DNA of 64,000 nucleotides from Tetranychus cinnabarinus. Its lineage: Eukaryota; Arthropoda; Arachnida; Trombidiformes; Tetranychidae. Shown here piece after piece: positions 36,053-46,557 of this stretch (positions are counted from its first letter, which is position 1; every line of letters begins with the position of its first letter). Position numbers and translations under genes: made by a program. A model generated the notes under the pieces. That model was not told the DNA's origin. It saw only the letters and a list, made by a program, of their open reading frames with translations, and did not search any database. The DNA is taken from NCBI GenBank assembly GCA_022266195.1, contig WHVY01000002.1:13655001-13719000 (forward strand). The letters are read 5' to 3'.

Positions 36053-39000
36053 ATTAAATTAATTAACAAGTGAGATGATAGATGAAATAAAACAACAGTT
36101 AGTAACAGTCGAAAGTTAACAAATTAATTATCTTTAGGAAACAAAGTAGCAACCAAGAGGATAATAAAGAATGAGTGAAAGCAAGAAAAAAGTGATGATT
36201 AAACATTATCATTAATTGTTTCATCCCACTGAGATGACAATCAATTAGACCACCGCTTGTAAGCTACAACTCAATAATAGTCTAATAATCAAAATGTACA
36301 ATCAATTCACTGATTATAATCACAAATCACACCTTTGATACGTATAATCAAAACTAGATAGACACCAGAAATGCCTAGCAGTGTTTTTTTAACTGCCTTG
36401 AATCGTTCGGTATCCATTAACCGCCAATATCAATATCTAGATATTAGAGATATCGATAGATTGATTGAATAAATATGATAATCAAAGTTGATGTTGTTTT
36501 GATAATCTTATTGTTTCCTAATTGTGTTATTTACTCGAAAATAATAATAAAATATTTCCAACAGAGGATAGAGTTAAATATTATCATATGAAGATGGTTA
36601 AACAATCAACGCTTTGGATCTGTAATCTTGATTGTGATTTTCCTGTTAGAGCTAGAATAAGCCAGACTCAGTATCAATCGTCCGATTTGATCTGATTGAT
36701 AATACTTCAATGACGTTTCAAGATGACTATCAATTCAACCTCGCAATATGACTAATTAACAAATAAACATGTTTACATCATTTTACTCATCATCCGGTGT
36801 TTACCAATCATTTGATTTGTTATCTATTCAAGCGCAAATTAACAAATTTCTGAATCTCTTGAATTTGGAACTACTTAATGCGTTGTCAACAAATGAACAA
36901 AAATTGACTTTGGATTGGAAATATTTTAGTTGAATGTCTCATAGCAATTCAAATTGATACCTGAAGGAAACTGATTCAAACCAGAATGATTACGAATCTT
37001 GAATAGTGACAAGAACTGTTACTCAACAATCAATTGAAGCTGACTCAATCATTGAACATTAATTTTTGTCTTTCATAAAACAGCTTCATTTTGAATTTTA
37101 ACTGCTTAATACAATGTACAATGTATTTATAAGTTGCTTGATAATTATCAACATTTCAACATGATTATTGGGTAATTTGTCTTGATAACAATTAGAATCC
37201 AGGAAAAAGCATAAATCAAGTTCAGGAATCACTTGCTTCAAGTGAAACAGATAATGTTGTGGGTCGAGAAAAGATGAATCGCTTGTGATTTATAATTTCA
37301 TTTCATTTCTTCCAATAGACTAAACCAATTTACCAATTAATTGATGAAATTATTCACATAATGAAGGTAAAAGCTTTGTAAGCAATAGAGATCAAAGAGT
37401 AACCAAGCTAACATAGAAAAGGCGAAAACCAGAAAACCAGAAAATTAGAAAACTAGAAAACCAGAAAACCCAAAAAAACAAAATGAGAAGCAAATGATAT
37501 TTTCACCATTACTTGTGTCTACGAAGCATTGAATGGAATGTTAACGGAATTAAGATTACAATTGAACAAGATTACCATTTAGGATTTGATTAATCACAAT
37601 TGAATGATTAAATGAACATAATTACCTGATCAAAAAATTGCTTCACTTTAGCTTCCATTAAACAGATTGGAAAGACGGAAAAATTGGGTAAAAATGAAAT
37701 GTTTGGGTTTGGGGAAGAACAGAAAACAGTGAATAAAAGATTTCGAAGGTTAATTTCAATCAATAATCAGGGTAATAAGTAGGGTTATAATAATATTAAA
37801 ATGACTCGTAATAATAATGATCAAGTCAATAAACTGTATTTAGTTGGAGACGAAACAAAAGTAAAAAAAAAATAGAAGGAAGAATTGGCAATTTTTTTAA
37901 TATTTCAAGTATTCAATAGGACTAATTATTTTAGACTAAACTGAGTAATATTTTTTACTGTGCTTAATTTACCAGGAAGAAATGATAATTAGTATGATGA
38001 TGATCATCATGAGTCTCGTGTCAGCCCAACGTGTAAGGTTAATGAAAAAGTAAGAGTTGCTTTTATTGTAGATAGTTATTGTTGCCAAGGTAAATGATAA
38101 TGATTAAGATTATGAGTTGTACACTTATCAAGAAGTAATGATGTCCATATTTGGGGTTTCAATCACAATTAGACGGACCATTTTGTCAACTCTTGAGTTA
38201 ATCAGTAAAAGTAAACTCAAAATGTGAACAGAAACTTCCATCATTATCATGTTTAATGATAAACATGATCATTTAGCTTAATATTATTATTCACATGGTT
38301 TTTACCAGCCAACAAATAGTATCTTAAAAAATAATTGTTCCGAGTGAAGTAAAGACTTAAGATTTGAATGAGAGTGAATTTGTGTGATGAGCTTCTGACC
38401 AAACCACACATTTCCCAGGAAGAATGAAGCTAACAGATGAAATAATTTAAATTTAGACGAAATTCTGGTTAAGAAATATACATTTTAAGGTCAGTGGTCG
38501 CTCAGACTGCGACCGATTCCAGCTGACCTAAAATAACACCAGTTTTTGTCTTAACATGTTTTGATACGTTTATGTTCATCTCAAGACTTGACTTTGGTTT
38601 GCTTATTGTTGGATCCAGTTGATTTGGATTAATTAAATGAGTAGGAAATCAATTGTTGAATGTATTTATGTCTAATTTTGTTGTTTGGTGAATCCCTGAT
38701 TTGCAAATGAAACGGTTAACTGTTGTTCAATATTGTTATCTGTTGAATTGTAATGTAAATATTTTGATCAAGTTGAGTTAACACTAATCATTATTTGTAT
38801 TGACCTAGTTTGGTTTGAACGTTTAATTGTCTTGGTTGATTGCATTTGTTTTTTAGTTTGTTATGCTCATGGTTAATCACTAATCCTGATTGTCAAGGCT
38901 AGTTTAGCTATTAAATGTTAATATGGTTAATATGAGATTGATTTTAGGTATTGTAATGAATCTAAACGCATTAGGGTTGAAAATGCATTAGTATTCAGTT

Positions 39001-39306
39001 CATTCTTTTAGATTATTTTACTGTTATTATTGTAAAAAGGATTGCTCTCGATATTATTTGATAAATTGTTATCTTTAATTATCTATTAGTGTGAAAAAAA
39101 GAGTCTCAATTAAGAAATATTTTGCTCAATTCACAATCTATTGAGTTTTTGATTCTGAAAATTGGCGCTTCTTGTAAATTCCTGTCATGGTTACCTCAAT
39201 ATACCGTCAATGTTTGTTTGTGTGGTTGTCCTGGTCAAAACATCTTTCTGTTTTTTTTCTTTTCCTCTCTTTTAATTATTGGTGACATCAATTAATTAGC
39301 CTAATT
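36053..39306. other. Long intergenic region (3.25 kb), divergent promoters
   Basis: Separates SLC25A38 (minus) from GPAA1 (plus). It holds TATCGATA at 36451-36458, and a tandem 8-bp repeat (AGAAAACC and variants) at about 37423-37471. On the minus strand an ATG at 37658 opens eleven codons (MEAKVKQFFDQ) ending at a GTAATT donor, but no partner exon could be found. No gene is supported. Confidence 0.5.
37423..37471. repeat. Tandem 8-bp repeat (AGAAAACC)n
   Basis: About six consecutive units of AGAAAACC with C/T changes in the last two bases (AGAAAATT, AGAAAACT). Simple satellite-like repeat in intergenic DNA, no gene. Confidence 0.75.
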
Positions 39307-41350
39307 ATGGGACTATTAACTGATGACAAATCAAGTGAAGAGAGTGGAATAGTGAAATTATTACGGAATCATGCAAATAAAGTGTCCTTTTTGTGTTTCA
39401 CCTCAGCAATCATAGTTGCTGCTGCTCTGGTAACTGAAAATTACGTTGACACTACATATTTCAGTGACAATGCTCTTCTACCTGGTCTAGTTAATCGAGA
39501 ATTTACTAATCAACCATATCTTAAAGATGTATTAACCAGGCTTAGAAAGGTCGCTAAATCACGACCAAATGAATTAGTTGCTGATTGGCTTGTCAATGAA
39601 TTCAACTCCATTGGCTTGCACGGTTATGAACACAACTTTACACTACATTATCCATTTGGTAAAGAACAAGTAAGTTTTAGATATTTTCGTTGATTTTAGT
39701 TATTAAATTGCCTTTTATTTTTGCATCAGGTAATCAAAGGGAATAATGTTTATGCAATTTTAAGAGCTTCACGGGCTCAAAGCACCGAAGCATTAGTGAT
39801 ATCATCGCCTTACCGAGCTTCCAATAATGTTTATGGACAAACCTTACCTGGTATTGCTTTAATGTTGAGTTTGGCCAAATATTTTTCAAGCAAAAACTAT
39901 TTAGCTAAGGACCTGATATTTTTGGTTTGTGACAAAGAATATATTGGATTCCAGGCATGGCTTGATGCATACCATGAAGTTGATCGATCTTCTGTTCTTG
40001 ACTATGGTTACCTAGAAGCAAAGAGTGGTCCAATTCAAGCAGCTGTAAATTTGCAGGTTTACGAAGAAGATATTGCTCGATTAGAAATTAAGATTGAAGG
40101 TTTGAATGGACAACTGCCTAATTTGGATTTGTTCAATGTCGCTGTAGAGCTAGCAACAAGAGAATCAATTACTCCTACTTTCCACGGCAAATCACATCCT
40201 TTCTCAGCAGATTTTTATGAAGTTTCAAAAGATTATGCATTAACAACAGGTAATTAGAGTGATTTTCACTGCAATATTGTTGGTTAAAGTCATTTATTGT
40301 GTAACATATTTCATTACTCAATAATTTATCTTTTCTTTATACCTCCATTTTTAAAATTCAGCCTCAATGATGATTTCGCAAGCAAAGACAATACCTACCG
40401 GAGCTCACGGGTTATTTCATAAATATGCTATACAAGCGATCACTTTGGAAGGAATTGGAAAAGTTGCGGCCAATCAACGCAAAGATTATCTATCTGCTCC
40501 TCTTTTCCAGGTTGGTCGGGTCATTGAAGGTATTTTCCGTAGTTTAAATAATTTATTGGAAAGATTCAACCGATCTTACTGGTTCTATTTATTACCTTCA
40601 ACTCGTCGATATATTTCAATTGGATATTATATGATTCCATTTGGTTTAATGGCTCTTCCTTTGCTTTTCAAAGCTCTAAATATTTATTTGACTATGAAAA
40701 AAGTTGATCAGGATAAAAGTGAACAAGACTCAACCCAAGTTGAATCTCTTTGGAATGCTTTACCTTTCAACTTTTATTGCCATGTTTTGGGCTTTTTAAT
40801 CACATCTCTACCCGCTTTAATCCAAAGATATTCATGGCTCTATCATGATTATAACTTGAAGTTCAAAGATACTATTTATTATACACTGATTTCTACATCT
40901 TTGCTTTTAATGTTCAATCCGATATTCCGATGGAAGCAAAAATCTGAGGAACAATTGAAAGCTCGTCAGTGTGTAGCATTAATCAATCTCGCTTTAATTT
41001 TATCCTGTCTATCACTTCTAAACATATCACTGGCTCTGTTTCTTACCGTCCTAATAGTACCGGTCACCTATTTATGTGTATCTATTTCCAATTCAATTTT
41101 ACGAAAGCTTCTTGCTCCCTTCATCCTTCTTCTTCATCCTCTTTCAATTGGCTATCTGTGTATATTGGTTGTTTCATTCTTGGTTCACCATGAAACAGAT
41201 CCGATGGTTCATCTCGCACGATCGGCAGAAAGTCACAAATCATTTCTACTTAAATACTTAGAAGACTGGTATATCCATGGCAATTGGACCTTTTTCTTTG
41301 GTTCCGCTTTATTTTTTCCAGCCTGGTTTCAAATTTGGTCAATTATTTAA
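39307..41350 (+). CDS. GPAA1: GPI transamidase subunit GPAA1 (GAA1)
   Basis: ER membrane subunit of the complex that attaches GPI anchors to proteins. Exons 39307-39669, 39730-40249, 40362-41350; phases agree and give 623 residues (human 621). Family features: MGLLTD start, an N-terminal membrane helix, YFSDNALLPGLVN, NVYAILRASRAQSTEALV, YLAKDLIFLVCDKEYIGFQAWLDAYHEV (the peptidase-like luminal domain), the strongly conserved EGLNGQLPNLDLFN, GAHGLFHKYAIQAITLEGI, and several C-terminal membrane helices beginning RYISIGYYMIPFG. Its 3' end is only about 160 bp from the convergent G-gamma gene. Confidence 0.96.
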
Positions 41351-41509
41351 TTTTTATACCTGTTGAATATTATTTATGCTTTGATACTTTGAATAAAATT
41401 ATAATTGGAATAAAATCAAATACAATCTGGACGAATTGTTTATGGATATCATACATTGATAATCAGTGTAATAGTATGGTAATCAAAATAGTTACAAAAA
41501 AATGCTTTA

Positions 41510-41953
41510 CTAGAGATCATTATACCCGAAAAAAGGCAACATGGATAAGAGACAGCCACAAATGTCATATCTAGGTCTCTCTCGAAATGGATTTTCTCTA
41601 ATCGATTTGAATCCTTTCCACAGGTAATCTTTTTGTTCATGGGCTTCAGTATATTTCTTTAACACAATGCGGTAAATGATCAACGATAGATGGTAAAAAG
41701 ATTAAAGAAAAGACAAGACAATTAAATTACAAAGAAATGTTAAAAAATAAATAAACAAAACAAAGTTACCAAAAATGTTGCTCACAAAGAAAAAACTATT
41801 TCAACTCACCTTTAAGTCTTCAACGGCCTTTGAAACTTTCATCCTTCGAATGGCGACTTCTCTCCTTAATTGTTTAATGTTTTGTTTTTCCTCCTCGATT
41901 TCACGTAGTCGCTGCCTCTCAAGAGCGCTGAAATGGCTAGAAGTTTGTGACAT
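41510..41953 (-). CDS. Heterotrimeric G-protein gamma subunit, atypical C-terminus
   Basis: Two exons (minus): 41953-41810 and 41656-41510, phase 0, give 96 residues. Residues 26-45 (IKQLRREVAIRRMKVSKAVE) and the later KYTEAHEQKDYL and NPFRE (70-74) match the G-gamma pattern (QLRREA...IKVS...ED-L...NPFRE). Gamma subunits bind G-beta and are prenylated on a C-terminal CAAX box. Here a Cys-rich DICGCLLS follows NPFRE, but the frame continues ten more residues to a TAG, so no CAAX is terminal. Possible reasons are an unannotated third exon, sequence error or real divergence. The N-terminus is about 20 residues longer than usual. TATCGATA occurs about 100 bp upstream of the start. Confidence 0.8.
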
Positions 41954-42672
41954 TTTTAGTTGAAAACTTGCCTACACGAATAAAAAAAATCGTCGATGGT
42001 AAACAATACTATTGTTGCGATGATATTTTTGTTTATACCAATAGTATCGATACTTCTCAATAGTATCAAATTGATACTATCAATATTTAAGTGTTAAGGT
42101 TAAGATTGGTTCAAACTTTATGGTTTAATTTAGATTTTAGTTTATTCAATAAAAAAACGATTGCTCTCAGTTGTTCTCAAGCTAGAGTGCATGTCGATTC
42201 AAGAGTTTACCCTGATTTCCTTATGTATTAAATTTTCTTAAAAAGGCGCCATATTTTTGGGAAAATGAACAAAGAAAACTTGACCTAAGTGAAGGATCTT
42301 TAAAATTCCTGCATATGAATGACTTAGGCTACCTTTGCTAATAAAGATAGACTTCTCAAAGGTTAAGTTGAACATCACAAAGGAATGGATCGACTTAAGC
42401 GTTAAAATGATAATTTTATAATTTAACCTTACGTCGCCTTTAGGTTCAACTCAAGCTTATGTAAATTACAAGAAACTGTGATACTTTTTAAAGCTTACGA
42501 TAGCAAATGTTTTTTGAAATTATCATCCTTTCAGTAATTTCCTTCCAATAAATGCTAATATGGGTATTTATAGTTGATGTTTGATACTTCTCTAAGATAA
42601 TGCTCGTCCACTATTTCCAATATTAATCAGAACTAGAGATAGAGATACGTCGGTTACACGTATGATACGGAA
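41954..42672. other. Promoter side of the G-gamma gene
   Basis: Holds a cluster of interleaved inverted repeats at 42039-42085 (ATAGTATC and GATACTAT in several orientations, with TATCGATA at 42045-42052). No gene is seen. The right end is the breakpoint of the inverted duplication. Confidence 0.55.
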
Positions 42673-42941
42673 CTAGTGATAATGCTATTGTTTGGAAAAT
42701 CAAGAATGCTGGTATGAAGGAGACACAATTAAGTGCTGAAATTGAACTTTTATTGACAGATACAAAGAAAAAATGGAATCGACCACCAATATCTATGAAC
42801 TTTGAAGTACCATTTGCTCCTTCTGGTCTTAAAGTTAGATATTTAAAAGTATTTGAACCAAAACTCAACTATTCCGATCATGATGTTATTAAATGGGTTC
42901 GTTATATTGGCCGAAGTGGACTTTATGAAACAAGATGTTAA
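42673..42941 (+). pseudogene. AP-2 mu 3' fragment (dead duplicate)
   Basis: The last 88 or so codons of AP-2 mu, from CTAGTGATAATGC to the SGLYETRC stop, are copied here from the intact gene at 57981-59378. No upstream coding part or start exists. The protein sequence after the breakpoint is nearly identical to the parent (FEVPFAPSGLKVRYLKVFEP), with a 3-base in-frame deletion near 42707. Such high identity in a fragment that cannot be made into protein points to a recent duplication. Confidence 0.93.
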
Positions 42942-43494
42942 TAATAATAAGGAGAAGAGGATAAAGAGTAAGAGGAAGAAGAAGAAAATACAAAGATGCA
43001 AAAGTCATTCGATATCATTGATCCAAACTATCAATTTACATTATATCACAACTTTAATCGTGTTGATCATGAAAAATCATGTGGTTATGAAAAACAACAA
43101 TGATGATATTAGAAATACAGCATTTCTCGATGACTTTCGACAAGTTCCCATAATGTTTAGACAGAATCTTAAGCCGGTCATAAAACCAGTTACTGATAAT
43201 GATAACTTAAACGCGGAGAAGCACCTACTTTTTAACTTGTATTAATTTTGCGTGTTAACTGTTCATTATAATTTAATTCATGGGTTATCTAATTAATAAA
43301 TTAATTTACTCGTTACTTTTTTAATCTAAAGTGTCAATTTTTTTATTGAATTTTCAAAGTGACTCGGTGATTTACGCGAACTTTGGTTACATTCTTTTTT
43401 GAGATACAATATTCAATTATAATGTTTAATGAATAATAATGAATAATATACTTCAATTTTTTTTAACATTTGTTGATTACAATGGGGAAAAGAT

Positions 43495-44883
43495 TCAACA
43501 AGGTAGATTCATTTTGAATGAGAGCATGAAAAGTTCTTTATCGAGGTTCTCTTTGATTTTCCTCTTTTCTCGCATGTTTTTCTTGTGTTCTGCTTTCTTT
43601 TGGCGAACTGAATCTTTGGCAGCTTTGTACTCTTTCTCAATAGTTTCCAGACGCCGCAGTGTCTCTACATTTGTCTTTTTATTTCTTTCCAGCCTTTCTG
43701 ATTCGTCTTGTAATTTTACCTGCAGATCACGCAGCTGAACTTCCAACTCACCATTATTATTTCTGATTTCTTGAATCTGAGCCGATTGTTCCTTTTCCAT
43801 CTTGTCGCTTCTTTTCTTCAACTCATCAATATGAGCTTGCTTTGTCTTGCATGAGAATTTTATGTTTTCGGTTTCGTTTTCCAATAAAACAAGCTTTTCT
43901 TCAGATGTTTCCAATCTTTCTTTCAATTCATGGTAAGTTTTTTCTATTAAAGGCAGCTCTCCTAGGCCGGTCTTCATTTCATCAATTTTCTTGCCCATAG
44001 TAATGAATGAAGTTGTTTTCTCCATATTGGAGTAAATCAATTTAACCATCTTTGCCTTTTCACCTTCTTCAATAGCACTTGCCTCTTGTTTCATCTTTTC
44101 AATTTCCATTTCTATCTGCTTGATATTTTGCTCTCGATTATTGATTTCCACTTCTAATCGCTCTTCCTCGACTTTACTTTCCGCATTTTTAGCATTTATT
44201 TGCTCTACAAGCAGGTCAAGCTCTTCTTCAATTCGCAAATTGGCAGCTATCTTCTCTGAAAATGGATCCATGGATTTTCTCTCCTTCAACAGCTTGATTG
44301 TTTGTAAGCAATCCTTGGCAATATCATTGGCTGATCTGTGATTACTTATTTCAACTTTACCAATTATTCCTTGAGATTCACCAAAACCATTAACTTCGAC
44401 GGCTCCGTTGACAAACTCGGCGAACATAATTACACAATCCCTGTAGTGTTTTTTTTCATTCTTATTACGAGTGAGCAAAGTATCGTAAATTGTTTGAGTC
44501 AAGGGAACAATATCCTTGCAGACCTCAACGTGTGACTTAAGTCCATTAATAATTTTATCAATAGAACCATAAATCTCTTTTTTAATCTCACACTTTTGTT
44601 TTACATTTTGAGCGAAACCTTGAGTTTTGCTCATAAACTCACAGAGCTCGTTGTAATACTTTTTCTTGGCATGTCGCAGGTCTTTCTCCAGATCCAAATC
44701 ACAAGCAATTGTTACAGATTCGAAGTTTAATCTCTTTGCTTCATTTTCAATACCCATTAATTGTTTTAAGCAATTTTCAGCATTGGCTCCATAAGAGAAA
44801 GCAGAGCAATCAGCTTCTTTAACGGTTTGCTCACAAGGTTTAATATCCTGAGAACGTCTCTCGGAAACTTTGTTGGAATCCAT
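43495..44883 (-). CDS. Coiled-coil protein, copy A (unrecognised family)
   Basis: Single exon, 462 residues from the first ATG. Residues about 1-190 contain scattered cysteines and an acidic/helical segment (KKYYNELCEFMSKTQGFAQN, DCVIMFAEFVNGAVEVNG); residues about 200-450 are a long heptad-rich coiled coil (ERLEVEINNREQNIKQIEME, ELEVQLRDLQVKLQDESERL), ending in KMNLPC. I recognise no family. The paralogue at 56112-57482 is roughly 85-90% identical by eye, with copy A carrying six extra residues near position 12. Both frames are intact, so both are probably under selection or very young. Upstream and in frame, 24 codons read as a signal-peptide-like segment but lack an ATG. Function unknown. 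Confidence 0.8.
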   Translation of the reverse strand: MDSNKVSERRSQDIKPCEQTVKEADCSAFSYGANAENCLKQLMGIENEAKRLNFESVTIACDLDLEKDLRHAKKKYYNELCEFMSKTQGFAQNVKQKCEIKKEIYGSIDKIINGLKSHVEVCKDIVPLTQTIYDTLLTRNKNEKKHYRDCVIMFAEFVNGAVEVNGFGESQGIIGKVEISNHRSANDIAKDCLQTIKLLKERKSMDPFSEKIAANLRIEEELDLLVEQINAKNAESKVEEERLEVEINNREQNIKQIEMEIEKMKQEASAIEEGEKAKMVKLIYSNMEKTTSFITMGKKIDEMKTGLGELPLIEKTYHELKERLETSEEKLVLLENETENIKFSCKTKQAHIDELKKRSDKMEKEQSAQIQEIRNNNGELEVQLRDLQVKLQDESERLERNKKTNVETLRRLETIEKEYKAAKDSVRQKKAEHKKNMREKRKIKENLDKELFMLSFKMNLPC

Positions 44884-46557
44884 TGGTTCACTAACTTCAA
44901 ATAACAATGTAATCAAAATAAAACTGTAAATTGAAAATTTAAACTGAATCAACAATTTTTAAAGAAACTTAAGCAATTAAAAGAGAGTAAAAATTTAGTA
45001 ATAAATTTAAATTTGATCGAGTATTCGAAAGAGAATTATTTTAATTCTCTTTAAAGCTCTTTCTAGCTCCATCTACTGACCTTTAAGTTCCCAAGAAAGA
45101 AAAATTCTCTGGTGATTCACCAGTTACTGGTATCTATCGATGGCGCTATCGATCTATTGATGTTTAAATTTTTCCGTTAATTTTGACCAATGCACAGTTC
45201 CAGTTTCACACATCTTTGAAGCTCTCATTGAAAGTCTTTCAAGCAGCAACTTTTAAAAGAAGAGTAAAACTTCAGTAATCCTTCACTTACATTGTTAGTC
45301 CAGTGAAATAAGTTTTAATGGCGATAATTTGAATGCAAATGTGAATCACAATTGGAGATCATGCAATCAACCATTCAATGATGCAGATAAAATTTTCTTT
45401 GAAAATGATAACCTGGAAATTCTGATGGTATAAATTATTTTCTTGAATAAATTGCTTGGTGCCATTTATAAGGCTATGGTCAAAAATCTGGATCATAAAA
45501 GTAAATTAGAAAACACGATAATAGATTCTCATACCGTTTACCGGTAAAAAACAAAATAACATCGAGACGTCCAGACGCACGATTAAATCTTATTAACTAA
45601 GCAGGCCAAAGGGATTCTAAATAAAAAAAGCAAAACCAAGCGATTAGTCTATGTGTTTATTTTAGGAGGCACTGAACGAACGTAATGATTATGAAAGACT
45701 TTGTATTCGTAATAGGAAGTTCAACACTTGAATCATCCGAATAAGAAGCGAATGCTAAAGCGAAAGTTAAACCCAATTTATCCATTGAAATAAAAATTCG
45801 CGAAAAAGGTTTGGATTCAATAAAGCACGACTCAGAGCAGTAAACTTTATCAACGCTGACAGAAAATTATGCCGAAATCGCGCGATATTTGGCCGTTTTT
45901 CAATCGAACAATTGTTTTTAAGGTTCTGATCTTTCTGTTGTTTTGCTATTTCATGTAAAAATATGGCAAATTTGGAAAAAAATTCAAGAACAGAAACAAA
46001 AACAGTTACTTTTTTCAATCTAACGCAACAACACAACACCTAATAGTTATGTATGTAATGTATCAGAGTTGAGTCTTCACAGAAGCTTGGTCTAGTATGA
46101 AAGGCTTGAAGTTACTGTCCACTGGTTTGCTTGGCTGTTGGTTGTATTGAACAAGTGGACTTATGTAAACTCCAATCTGCTGCAAGTGAAAAAAAGTGTT
46201 GATCAGCTTCTAAAGAACTCATGATTTCATTTATACATGAGATGAATCGGATGAATCTTCATTCAACTTAAGCTGCTTTCTGCTCACAAAAAATTATTAT
46301 CAAATCCAACAAACAACATTTGATTATAAACTTGATTTCTTGGGGTGATGTTAATGTTATCCAATTTGATGTTCCTATTACTTATATTAAACAATAGACT
46401 AAAGCTGAGCAAACTCGTTGTAATTCAGCTTGTTTGATACAAAAATAAAAAAACCGATCCAACAGTTTTTGATACTTTTACCGACTATCAGTTCAGATTA
46501 GATTTTTTTGAATTGTTAAAACAAAACTCTTTGAAAGTGTGAAACTAATGAACAGCA
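44884..46557. other. Flank of the duplication and upstream of the CAP gene
   Basis: Copy A homology ends at about 45091. Beyond it lies TATCGATGGCGCTATCGAT (45134-45152) and unremarkable A+T-rich DNA. The open frame on the minus strand at 45767-46039 has a non-ATG start and no features; I do not support it. Confidence 0.5.

Larger units (their letters stand above)
42673..45091 (-). repeat. Inverted segmental duplication, copy A
   Basis: This 2.4-kb segment reads, on the minus strand, as a diverged copy of 55908-58252. It includes the 3' end of AP-2 mu, the intergenic spacer, the coiled-coil gene and about 150-200 bp of 5' flank ending at GGAACTTAAAGGTCAGTAG. The truncation of AP-2 mu in mid-exon shows that copy A is the derived one. 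Copy A has about 90 bp in the spacer (about 43105-43195) that copy B lacks. Confidence 0.92.

Noticed and set aside
37621..37658. Minus-strand ATG exon (MEAKVKQFFDQ) with GTAATT donor
   Set aside because: Could be a first exon, but no acceptor and coding partner could be identified, and SLC25A38 already has a good start at 36052.
42853..43245. Plus-strand 130-codon frame overlapping the AP-2 mu fragment
   Set aside because: It is out of frame with AP-2 mu and reads through a duplicated 3' untranslated region; copy B does not keep it.
45767..46039. Minus-strand 90-codon open frame
   Set aside because: Non-ATG start, no family similarity, no splice signals in useful phase.
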